This document shows positions 18,282 through 26,291 of a stretch of 64,000 nt of DNA, in pieces. Origin of the DNA: Lachnospiraceae bacterium 28-4 (lineage in GTDB: Bacteria; Bacillota; Clostridia; Lachnospirales; Lachnospiraceae); contig KE159599.1 of NCBI GenBank assembly GCA_000403275.2, positions 1,134,137 through 1,198,136 on the forward strand. Reading direction: 5' to 3'. The number at the start of each line of letters is the position of its first letter. Within the stretch, counting starts at the first letter, position 1. The position numbers were made by a program, and so were the translations under genes. A model generated the notes under the pieces. The model did no database searches and had not been told where the DNA came from. It worked only from the letters and a program-made list of their open reading frames with translations.

Positions 18282-18417
18282 GTTACAATCCATTCTCCCC
18301 CCTTCCTTTTTGGAATAATATACTTATATATTATGATTATACATTCTTTTTCCAAAAATAAAAGTGGTTTGCAAATATTTTTTTATTATTTTAATTTTAT
18401 TTTATAACATAATCAAG

Positions 18418-19125
18418 CTAATTTATGAAATTAATATTCCTGGCATTGGATACATGTCCCCAATTATTAAGATCGCTTACTTTTGTCACTTTAAATCTTA
18501 CTATTTCTCCAACCTTATAACGCGGTTCCTGTCGGTTCCAGTCCGCCAGCCAATGGCTTTCATCCGGGATATGGGAATCTGCCCCTTTTAATTCGGACAA
18601 CGGCAGTAATCCATCCAGCTTATAAAAATAATGCCCCTTATTTTTATTGCAATATGTATCAAGAATAGCAACTTCATAAAATCCATTATTCGGATGAAGA
18701 ATATGGCTTAATCCATTTCCGATATGTAGACGGGCCGATACGGCCCTTAGCGTTGCAGACAGATCCGAAGACAGTTTTCTGTCCCATCCAATCCCGCCGG
18801 AATTATATTGCAGATAGCGATAGTGACGATAATCAGACGGAACATCTTCTGAATTGGATGTAATAATAATTACCTCTTTATCCAAAGCATGGGCTATTCC
18901 CAATTCATAATTGACATTCGGATTGCGCCCTGTCACTTCTGCCAGAATGATATCGGCATTTTGTATTGACTGTTTGATATCCTGTATAATGGGTCGGTTA
19001 TCGTAAATATCATCCGCCCGAAGCGGTTTTAGTCCCATCGCTTGAATGGCCGGTTTATAAATTTCATGATATATCTCGTCAAACTGCCCGCCAAAGGGCA
19101 TAACAACAAAGCATGTTTTTTCCAT
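18418..19125 (-). CDS. TIR/nucleoside deoxyribosyltransferase-like protein
   Basis: A 235-aa protein. Residues 1-100 have the fold shared by nucleoside 2-deoxyribosyltransferases and short TIR-like effectors: CFVVMPFGGQFDEIY, SIQNADIILAEVTGRNPNVNYELGIAHAL and EVIIIT, with the expected catalytic glutamate in NYELG. The middle is not recognised. The last ~35 residues (YKVGEIVRFKVTKVSDL) look like a small OB-type strand pattern. It lies 16 bases downstream of the HipA-like gene in one operon. Such domains often act as NAD- or nucleotide-consuming effectors in phage defence. That role is inferred from fold and neighbours only. Confidence 0.75.
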   Translation of the reverse strand: MEKTCFVVMPFGGQFDEIYHEIYKPAIQAMGLKPLRADDIYDNRPIIQDIKQSIQNADIILAEVTGRNPNVNYELGIAHALDKEVIIITSNSEDVPSDYRHYRYLQYNSGGIGWDRKLSSDLSATLRAVSARLHIGNGLSHILHPNNGFYEVAILDTYCNKNKGHYFYKLDGLLPLSELKGADSHIPDESHWLADWNRQEPRYKVGEIVRFKVTKVSDLNNWGHVSNARNINFIN

Positions 19126-19141
19126 GTGTTTTTTCTCCCTT

Positions 19142-20290
19142 TCATGAAAGTGCCATATCTTGTAATTCTTCCACTCTGCCAGTTACAGCATTCGCCAGCG
19201 CCTCTATGCGTTCCTCATCAATAAATTCTGTGGGCATAAAAATTTCTTTTATATCATCTTCTAAATGCCTTAACTCTTCAAACGGAATCCAACTAAAATC
19301 TGAAACCAATTTCATCTGTTTTGAAATATTGGAATAGAACGGCTTTGTTTCCATTTCCTCTAACGGATTAATTGCTCTCGTAAGTTTATCATGCCAAAGG
19401 CTTGTTCCACTGTCAAACACTGGTGCCGGTCCTATCCATTCCAAAGTTTCTACATTTCGTATCGCTCCCAAATTTCCAAAATGCCGATCCGTATTTGCCA
19501 TTAAATAATCAAATACCAACATATAATCAACAAATTCTTTCATACCTGGGATGCCAAGTCTCTGACAAGCATTCAGAAAATGCTCATAAGAAGAAAACTG
19601 ATTGCTCTTTTTCATGCTGCGATTAATACTTACTGCACTTACCAATTCCGTATTATGATTGATAAAATTTTCGCATACGCTATAAGGGATGTCCCCCTCC
19701 AAAAGCACTTTATAAGATACATAATTTTTACAGCCAAGTCTTTGATGGAGCCTCGTTCCGAATACTTCATTAATTGGTTCCTGCATATAAGGATTGCTGC
19801 CAGCCTTCACCAAATATCTCTTCGAGTCAATCATGACCCACTTCTTTTTCAACCATCCGTCTGAAGTATTACATGGAGACATTAGATCAATCCCCTCTGC
19901 TACAGGTCTGCCAAACAGAATATTGCCTACATCATCCGAAAAATCATTTTCAAAAAAATTGATATTTTTCCACTTCAATTCGCTATCCACAGGTTTCATC
20001 CAGTATTGGTCAGAGAGACTCAGCCCATAACATCTTAGCAGCAGCTGCTCCGAATATCGAACCCCCAGTTGCTCCAATGCAGGTGTGATTCCTGATCTGC
20101 TTGCAGGAATACATCTGCCAAACCACCACTCATTCAGTTCCTTTTTATTCGGAATACCTGTTTTTACATCTATTCCAATCGGCAGGAAATCCAATTCGTA
20201 ATTCTTCATTACTTTTAATATTGTCGCCGTATCATCATCCAGTTCCACCTCTACTACAGGCACATTTTTATTCATCAGTATACACCGCAT
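19142..20290 (-). CDS. HipA-like serine/threonine kinase domain protein
   Basis: A 382-aa protein with the HipA C-terminal kinase core: YLVKAGSN for nucleotide contact, the catalytic loop DYLMANTDRHFGNLGAI and the metal-binding PVFDSGTSLW. HipA kinases phosphorylate GltX or other targets and cause growth arrest. The N-terminal 130 residues differ from HipA and there is no HipB-type HTH antitoxin beside it. The ATG at 20290 follows GGGAGGTGG by 7 bases. It is first in an operon with the TIR-like gene. Orphan HipA-like proteins of this length are common in Clostridia; substrate unknown. Confidence 0.82.
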   Translation of the reverse strand: MRCILMNKNVPVVEVELDDDTATILKVMKNYELDFLPIGIDVKTGIPNKKELNEWWFGRCIPASRSGITPALEQLGVRYSEQLLLRCYGLSLSDQYWMKPVDSELKWKNINFFENDFSDDVGNILFGRPVAEGIDLMSPCNTSDGWLKKKWVMIDSKRYLVKAGSNPYMQEPINEVFGTRLHQRLGCKNYVSYKVLLEGDIPYSVCENFINHNTELVSAVSINRSMKKSNQFSSYEHFLNACQRLGIPGMKEFVDYMLVFDYLMANTDRHFGNLGAIRNVETLEWIGPAPVFDSGTSLWHDKLTRAINPLEEMETKPFYSNISKQMKLVSDFSWIPFEELRHLEDDIKEIFMPTEFIDEERIEALANAVTGRVEELQDMALS

Positions 20291-20475
20291 TGGATTTCCA
20301 CCTCCCTGATTCTATGCTGAAAAAAATTTGTATTTATTATATCCAATGCGTGTTAAAAAGTACAGAAATAAAATTCATTTTGAATATGAAATGATTTTAA
20401 TTATTCTTCTGTTGCATTTTCTTATATTGGCTAAAAATTTTACAACAGAACGAGCAATATATAACCTCACTCTAT

Positions 20476-21354
20476 CTATTCATTTACCCCTATAGTTGCC
20501 CTTATTCTTCTAACAAGCTTGTCTTTCAAGCTCTGTTCATCTTTCCAAAAAATAGTATTAATTTGTGCAACATCAAAATGAGGATTTTCTCCATCTTTGC
20601 AGCAAAGAATCAAATCTTTACCTTTGGCCACTGCATAGCCAGCCTCATAATATACTCCACCCCGTTGACCTGTCAGATCTGCAATAACAAATATACTGTC
20701 ACTTATCTCTTTATATATTTCAGGTACAATTTGATTATTATGCTCTTTATTATCTATTAACATTGGATCATAATTAAAACTCTTAATAGCATCTACTATA
20801 GCATTTCTAGCTTTTTTCATAGAATCATCAAAATTCATAGCAATAAAAACTTTCTTCTTTTGTTCTCTTCCTATCATATCTATTACAGAAAACAATTCAT
20901 ATTCCTTTAACCCTTTATGCAACTTTTTTACGAACTCTGTATATAAGCTACAATCTATGTCTACACCCCTTACAACAGATAAAACTGCATAACTAAATTC
21001 TACATTATCCTCTACTGTTTGGATTTTTTCATATATATCTGGAAATGCGACACCACAATACAAGAACCCTCCTTTATCATAGAAATTTTCTGCCCCTTTC
21101 ATTTTTGCATCCCATTTCCATCCCATTTCAGAATATGCCAGCATGACATCATCATAATATATACTTTTCCAACTATGTTCCAAATTCTCCATCTTTTTAG
21201 AACCCGAAGCAAAAGCCATCGCTTGTGATTTTTCCAAATCATAATTCTTTTTATAGGAATTATAACAGTTCTCTACCCATACGCGAAACAATTTGAAGTT
21301 TTCCTCACTGTTCTCCCATGTACTTACAATTTCCTTAAATTTTCCTATATTCAT
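20476..21354 (-). CDS. Second TIR/nucleoside deoxyribosyltransferase-like protein with unknown N-terminal domain
   Basis: A 292-aa protein. Residues ~165-285 repeat the fold seen at 18418: KKVFIAMNFDDSMKKARNAI, ISDSIFVIADLTGQRGGVYYEAGYAVAKGKDLILCC and a closing helix, with the glutamate in YYEAG. The N-terminal 160 residues (NFKLFRVWVENCYNSYKK, GWKWDAKMKG) match nothing I know and may be a sensor or partner-binding part. An AAAGGA site lies within the end of a small upstream ORF, suggesting coupling. Base composition is visibly AT-rich compared with genes outside the island. It is a stand-alone gene 185 bp upstream of hipA on the same strand. Confidence 0.72.
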   Translation of the reverse strand: MNIGKFKEIVSTWENSEENFKLFRVWVENCYNSYKKNYDLEKSQAMAFASGSKKMENLEHSWKSIYYDDVMLAYSEMGWKWDAKMKGAENFYDKGGFLYCGVAFPDIYEKIQTVEDNVEFSYAVLSVVRGVDIDCSLYTEFVKKLHKGLKEYELFSVIDMIGREQKKKVFIAMNFDDSMKKARNAIVDAIKSFNYDPMLIDNKEHNNQIVPEIYKEISDSIFVIADLTGQRGGVYYEAGYAVAKGKDLILCCKDGENPHFDVAQINTIFWKDEQSLKDKLVRRIRATIGVNE

Positions 21355-21357
21355 TTT

Positions 21358-21504
21358 CTACGTCCTTTCCACCAGATCCTGCAGTAATTTAGATTCTATC
21401 GTCTTTGTACTTCTGCCAATTTTTCTTACCAATTCATCTTGTCCAACAGCTTTTACAATATTTGCTTCATCCATTCCACAATTATAAACATAAGGTTTAA
21501 GCAT
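21358..21504 (-). CDS. Small ORF coupled to the TIR-like gene (uncertain)
   Basis: A 48-codon frame from ATG 21504 ending 3 bases before the next gene. The peptide (for example GQDELVRKIGRSTKTIESKLL) could hold a small helix-turn-helix. There is no clear ribosome binding site, so it may be a remnant or chance frame. It is listed because its end overlaps the ribosome binding site of the following gene. Confidence 0.3.
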   Translation of the reverse strand: MLKPYVYNCGMDEANIVKAVGQDELVRKIGRSTKTIESKLLQDLVERT

Positions 21505-21775
21505 TATATTTATTTTATATTTTCTATATATTCCTGTCAACTAATTTCAATATGCTCTTCCATTATTTCACGGAATATAAAAGAGTACTGGAAACTGAGA
21601 TGACCAAGCTTTTTATAACACTTATAGCTAATAAAATTCGTTTTCATGAGGACATTATCGTAGGATAATGCCGCCCATTCCGCACCACAAAAGTGCCAGA
21701 ATGAACCATCTACGGAGCATATATGACACCTTTAAACTCCAGATAAGGCATTTTGTTTCCAGGCGGTTCTCTCCC

Positions 21776-21805
21776 TTGTATTGCACAGTAAAAATCTGCT
21801 ATAAT
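21776..21805 (+). promoter_or_regulatory. SigA-type promoter of the RelE pair
   Basis: TTGTAT (21776-21781), 18-base spacer, TATAAT (21800-21805), ending 14 bases before the toxin start codon. No other feature is seen in 21541-21775. Confidence 0.65.
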
Positions 21806-21819
21806 AAACGAAATAGAAG

Positions 21820-22089
21820 ATGGATAAAGAGAGAATTGGGTATGCGAAAAATGCTGTAAAGTATATCGAATCTTTAGACAGGCCGACAAAACAGCAAATC
21901 AAAGCTGGCATCGAAGGGCTGGCGGAGACTCCCCCAAAAGGCGACATCAAGACCCTGCAAGGTTATCCGAATGGCAGGAGACGGTTAAGGATAGGAAAAT
22001 ACAGAATCATATATAATTATAGGCAGGATGGGGGAATTGAAATACTGTATATTATGAACGTTGACACCAGAGAGGACATCTGCAAATAG
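21820..22089 (+). CDS. RelE/ParE-family toxin
   Basis: An 89-aa mRNA-interferase-like toxin: YAKNAVKYIESLDRPTKQQIK (helical hairpin), then PPKGDIKTLQGYPNGRRRLRIGKYRIIYNY and EILYIMNVDTREDI, the strand core with conserved basic residues. Length is full for the family. It is the first gene of the pair, with the likely antitoxin 16 bases downstream, the reverse of the usual antitoxin-toxin order. There is little room for a ribosome binding site before the ATG. Confidence 0.88.
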   Translation: MDKERIGYAKNAVKYIESLDRPTKQQIKAGIEGLAETPPKGDIKTLQGYPNGRRRLRIGKYRIIYNYRQDGGIEILYIMNVDTREDICK

Positions 22090-22105
22090 GAAAGGAGTGT
22101 TTTAT

Positions 22106-22318
22106 ATGAGCGGAACAGTCAAGAAGGCAATAAGCCTTATGGAGATGTTGCCGGAATCCGGCCAGAACTTTGCCCTTGAGTTTATTAGGAAGCTGGTAGC
22201 TGCATGGGACCCGGATTTTACGAAAGTAACACCCGCAGAAAGAAATGCGCTGGAAAAGGCAGAAAAAGATATGAAAGAAAACGGCACTGTTCCCCACGAT
22301 TCCATCAACTGGGATTGA
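22106..22318 (+). CDS. Antitoxin partner of the RelE-family toxin
   Basis: 70 aa, ATG at 22106 behind an AAAGGAG site; an earlier in-frame ATG at 22061 lies inside the toxin and lacks a site. The sequence (MSGTVKKAISLMEMLPESG, ending GTVPHDSINWD) is helical and acidic at its C-terminal half (AERNALEKAEKDMKENG), typical of small neutralising antitoxins. It has no obvious DNA-binding motif. The assignment rests on size, charge and the toxin next to it. Confidence 0.75.
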   Translation: MSGTVKKAISLMEMLPESGQNFALEFIRKLVAAWDPDFTKVTPAERNALEKAEKDMKENGTVPHDSINWD

Positions 22319-22424
22319 CAGAGACAGCATGAACTGCTATCAGAAAACCATCCAAAAGGCTACCCCCTTCTCGGCTTAAGCCCCTGTGAACTTCCTGTAG
22401 GCTCAAATCCCCATTTATTTATAT

Positions 22425-22720
22425 GCCGCCACTTTTTGACGTCACTTCTTCTATCTGCCTCCACTTTTCAACCCCATTTCTCCAACGGTACAGATTACTG
22501 TCTACCATTGCGATTGCCGCTTCGGCATCCTCCATCTACACAATGACCGCTGGAACGGTATCCAGCCCTGCCCATTTGCCGGCGGCTTTTCTTCTGCGTC
22601 CTGCAATAATTTCATACCCTGAACCAGCCGGATCCGGCCTTACAATTAAAGGAACCAATATCCCCTTTTCCCTAATCCGCCCGCTTCACCCTTTGTAGAC
22701 AACACACGACTTCAGCATGT
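22425..22720 (-). pseudogene. ParB/Spo0J-like N-terminal domain remnant
   Basis: Minus-strand translation gives [44 protein letters not shown], a stop, then EDAEAAIAMVDSN. This is the CTP-binding core of ParB-like proteins ([10 protein letters not shown] is diagnostic) with an in-frame stop and a frameshift near 22695. No intact start or DNA-binding half remains. Probably a scar of a plasmid-like or integrative element. It fills most of the 450-bp gap between the RelE pair and the RhuM gene. Confidence 0.72.
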
Positions 22721-22768
22721 TCATCGTTGTCCAAACTCAAATTTTTACCAACCTCTAAAAAGGCTCTT

Positions 22769-23797
22769 TTATGGAAGCCAATTCTTACCGTTTTTCTTTA
22801 CTGTACTGTGAATATTTTTAATGCTTTCCAAGTATTCTTCTTCAACTGGCGATAAGTTCTGCATCTGATATTTCTTATATTCTTCTGTTGCTTTTTCAAT
22901 TGCCTGTGCATGACTGATCGTTCCGGCTCCTTGCAACACTTTTTCACCTGTAGTTTTTAAAACATTGTCAAGGTGTTCCACATAATCTGCCATATACATA
23001 GGATTGTGACGCATAGCTTGAATCTCCGCGAAATCAAAATATCCTGATACAATATTATTTAGGATTTTTAACTCATCGTCATCAAGATAATTCTTTGCAA
23101 TACTTATATCTTTTAGTGCGGGGAAATCACCAGAAAAACTTTTCAACCCCATAAAAGGCTGATCGGCGTCCGCACGCTCATATATAACCTCCGCCGCTGT
23201 ATGTCCATGTGCAGCATAATGTAATTTATTTTGTACCATTTTGAAAAATGCAATGGATTCTCTACTCTTTGGATCATAATCAACACTTGTTGCATACAAA
23301 TCCAGTACCTGTCGATACATGACCTTTTCAGATGAACGAATATCACGAATACGATCGAGTAACTCTTTCCAGTAATTACCGCCACCCAGATTTTTCAGTC
23401 GTTCATCATCCATTGTAAAGCCTTTTATCATGTACTCTTTTAATCGTTCAGTAGCCCATCGACGGAAATTTGTGGCAATTTTAGATTTTACTCTATATCC
23501 AAGAGAAATAATCATATCAAGATTATAATGTGTTGTATTATAATTTTTTCCGTCAGCAGCAGTTGTTCGGAATTTCCGAACAACTGCATTTTCTTCTAAC
23601 TCTCCTTCTTCAAAGATATGCTTAATATGCTCACTAATATTGGATTTACTCGTTTGAAAAAGTTCACCTAATTGTATCTGTGTAAGCCAAACAGTTTCGC
23701 CTTCCATCTTCACATCAATTTTAGTGTGTCCATCTTCCGTTTGATAAATAAGAATTTCATTCTCAACAATATTTGAACTATCTTTGCTATCCTCCAC
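22769..23797 (-). CDS. RhuM-family (virulence RhuM) protein
   Basis: A 342-aa member of the RhuM family: YQTEDGHTKIDVKMEGETVWLTQIQLGELF and SKSNISEHIKHIFEEGEL form an N-terminal winged-helix-like part, followed by YNLDMIISLGYRVKS and FRRWATERLKEYMIKGF (phage antirepressor-like block) and a C-terminal helical region with NKLHYAAHGHTAAEVI. Biochemical function is not established. The family is common on genomic islands and next to restriction systems. Start at 23797 follows GAGGGCTGCGAGGTGG. It lies 53 bp downstream of the HNH-ATPase gene on the same strand and may be co-transcribed. Confidence 0.85.
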   Translation of the reverse strand: MEDSKDSSNIVENEILIYQTEDGHTKIDVKMEGETVWLTQIQLGELFQTSKSNISEHIKHIFEEGELEENAVVRKFRTTAADGKNYNTTHYNLDMIISLGYRVKSKIATNFRRWATERLKEYMIKGFTMDDERLKNLGGGNYWKELLDRIRDIRSSEKVMYRQVLDLYATSVDYDPKSRESIAFFKMVQNKLHYAAHGHTAAEVIYERADADQPFMGLKSFSGDFPALKDISIAKNYLDDDELKILNNIVSGYFDFAEIQAMRHNPMYMADYVEHLDNVLKTTGEKVLQGAGTISHAQAIEKATEEYKKYQMQNLSPVEEEYLESIKNIHSTVKKNGKNWLP

Positions 23798-23850
23798 CTC
23801 GCAGCCCTCCTTTAACCGTTCTATTAGTTTTTACGTGAATATGTTCATAA

Positions 23851-26226
23851 TCATTGCTTTATCAACTCATAAAATTGTTCTCGTCTTTTCTTTACTTGTT
23901 TTTCTTTTCCCCTACGTATAGCTCCTTTACTCCAATTATTGTCAATTTTTGTAATGTCCAGTTTGAGAACAATCATACCGAAAATTTCGCTATCTATAGC
24001 TTTTATCAATTTTAAGAATTTCAAAAAATATTTCTCGTCAAAATCCAACGCAGTAATAGAATTTATTCTTTCAATAATTTGAGAAACACCCTCCAAAAGT
24101 ATTTCCTTGGCTTTCTCTACATCTGTTTTATTCAATCCTTGTAACGCATATAAACTAACACTCCACCAGTGTTCAGTTAACAAATCAATCTTAATCCCTC
24201 TATCAAAGGCTTCTATAGCACATTTAGGTGACATCATTATAAATGACGAATACATTGTTTGAATATTATCTAAATTACTTTTAATGAATCTCTGTGCCAC
24301 ATTATAATTACCAATGTAAAGGATGTCACATAGTTCTGTTATTTCATGGCTCCTTCTCCAACTATCCTTTGTCCTCTCTGCAAGACTACTCACATCGACA
24401 ATGTCAATGATTCTCTTTGCTTTCTCTCTGTCATAACGACCTATAAGATCCATAATTGGATGTACAGTATGCCAATCTCTAGGCCGGCATTTCATAATAA
24501 CCTCCGCAAATTCTTTTTCCGGGATTACTGATACTATCAACTTTGCAGATTTCTTTTCTACACTTGTGGTTCGGTGTCCACCTAACAAGTTCAAACCACA
24601 TACATACCCCAAAAAATCAAAGTCAAATAAATAAATTGCCTGCGACATATCTTTTTTGAAGTAAGTGGCATATATTGGAATCAATTTTTCCACTGTTTTA
24701 TGAACATAATCCGAGTTTATATGCATAACAGAACAAAGAAAGCATGTTAAATCTTCAATATTTAAAACTGAAACTGAATCACAGAATTTTTCAATAGCAT
24801 TTTCCAACATTTTTCCTACTGACAAATACTCCTTTTTAGGAAGTGAATATAACAAACGATTATATAATTTTCCCCACGAATACAAATTAGACTTATTTTC
24901 TTGTATCATTGATTCTTGTAATCTTGTCCAATTTATTTGCCGTACAAATTCTCTATGTAGCTTAATATCTGTATTTATCAAAGTGTTAATAAATCGAGAA
25001 TATGCATATGCAGTTTCACTATCCGCATTTTGAATCCATTCAAGAAATATTTTTTTATGCTGTAAAAAAAAGTATTTCCCATTTTTCTCGTATGGTGTAT
25101 CAAAAACCTTTTCTATAAAGCTTAATAGTACCTGCTTCTTACTCTCAGAACTACCTTTAAAAAATAATGCAATAATTATCTTCGCGCTTTCCATATGTAC
25201 AATACGTACATCGTCTTCTGAAAGCACAATCATTCTATCTACCAAATGACGCAAGTCTTCTTTGCTCCATATTAATGAATGTCTTTCAATTGGATGATCC
25301 AAAAAATTCATTCCAATACTCTTATCAAACTTATGTACAATCGGAACTATTTCCTCTTTTTTCTTCACGAAATCAGAATAAATGAGTTCAACTGCTTCTT
25401 TATTCGAAAGTAAAATTGTATCCTGTTTAACCACCGATGAAATCGTCTTTGCAAATAAAATTTTTGCATTTGGTCTTGCCTGCTTCTTTAATGCATCAAC
25501 TAATTTCTCCGATAATTGTTGTGCATCATCAATTATGTATAATGACAACTCTGTATTGTCTCGAATACTTTTCGAATCAATAGTTTCTGTCTCTTTACAC
25601 TGATACACCCTCCAGCCATCCTGGTAAAAATCATAGGCTGCTTGATAAATAGATATCGATTTTCCACATCCGGTTTCTCCTTCTATTACTGTGTAATCAA
25701 CAATTGACAGTAGTTTTTTAATTTTTTCTACTTGAGGAAAACGAGGACACACCTCAACATCCGCCGGAGTTAAGCGATATCCCATTATTGCATGAGACAA
25801 ATCTCGTTGATAGGAAAAATCTATTTCTTCCCAAATCCCGGTATAGACCGGTTCATAAAAAGTTTCCTTTGTTTCTTTTAAACCTTCAATTATTTTTAAA
25901 ATCTCTGCAATATGCCCACGTACTTTTTCATGATAAAAACGTAAATTAGAGGATGTGAATATTCGATTAGTTTTGCCAATGTTACATGCCGGATAGGACG
26001 GCAAATAATTTTCAATTGAATCTACAACAAAACCTTTTTCCTGTAACTCTATAAGGTAATCCCTCACTTCATCATCAATTTTTTCTTGCCTATTAGAGGG
26101 AATAATATGATCTATATGCATATCACGTTGTTGAATTGTTCTCCCACAATATGCACACTTTTCTTTATATGACTTGAATATAGCTGCACGCAAATATGAA
26201 CTATCTTTTCTATATGGGTGAAACAT
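23851..26226 (-). CDS. HNH endonuclease fused to a P-loop NTPase, candidate defence effector
   Basis: A 791-aa protein. The N-terminal HNH nuclease has the CAYCGR pair (C24, C27), the catalytic MHIDHIIPSNR (H37, D39, H40) and a later NYLPSYPACNIGKTNRIF. In that last block the first zinc cysteine is replaced, leaving one Cys. From residue ~165 a P-loop ATPase follows: Walker A GETGCGKS near 185-192 and Walker B SLYIIDDAQQ near 228-237. The remaining 500 residues are helical, with no recognised family and a basic end (RRGKEKQVKKRREQF). STAND-like architecture with a nuclease head is typical of anti-phage effectors. Function here is inferred. Strongly AT-rich. Confidence 0.78.
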   Translation of the reverse strand: MFHPYRKDSSYLRAAIFKSYKEKCAYCGRTIQQRDMHIDHIIPSNRQEKIDDEVRDYLIELQEKGFVVDSIENYLPSYPACNIGKTNRIFTSSNLRFYHEKVRGHIAEILKIIEGLKETKETFYEPVYTGIWEEIDFSYQRDLSHAIMGYRLTPADVEVCPRFPQVEKIKKLLSIVDYTVIEGETGCGKSISIYQAAYDFYQDGWRVYQCKETETIDSKSIRDNTELSLYIIDDAQQLSEKLVDALKKQARPNAKILFAKTISSVVKQDTILLSNKEAVELIYSDFVKKKEEIVPIVHKFDKSIGMNFLDHPIERHSLIWSKEDLRHLVDRMIVLSEDDVRIVHMESAKIIIALFFKGSSESKKQVLLSFIEKVFDTPYEKNGKYFFLQHKKIFLEWIQNADSETAYAYSRFINTLINTDIKLHREFVRQINWTRLQESMIQENKSNLYSWGKLYNRLLYSLPKKEYLSVGKMLENAIEKFCDSVSVLNIEDLTCFLCSVMHINSDYVHKTVEKLIPIYATYFKKDMSQAIYLFDFDFLGYVCGLNLLGGHRTTSVEKKSAKLIVSVIPEKEFAEVIMKCRPRDWHTVHPIMDLIGRYDREKAKRIIDIVDVSSLAERTKDSWRRSHEITELCDILYIGNYNVAQRFIKSNLDNIQTMYSSFIMMSPKCAIEAFDRGIKIDLLTEHWWSVSLYALQGLNKTDVEKAKEILLEGVSQIIERINSITALDFDEKYFLKFLKLIKAIDSEIFGMIVLKLDITKIDNNWSKGAIRRGKEKQVKKRREQFYELIKQ

Positions 26227-26291
26227 TTCATCACTCCTCCATTATAATTCTCGTCCAAAAATTTCAAATCATTTTCATCTGATATAAATTT

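Noticed and set aside
18054..18417. c-di-GMP riboswitch ahead of the surface-protein gene
   Set aside because: GCAAAGC-like strings were seen but the conserved GEMM core could not be assembled; the clear stem is a terminator.
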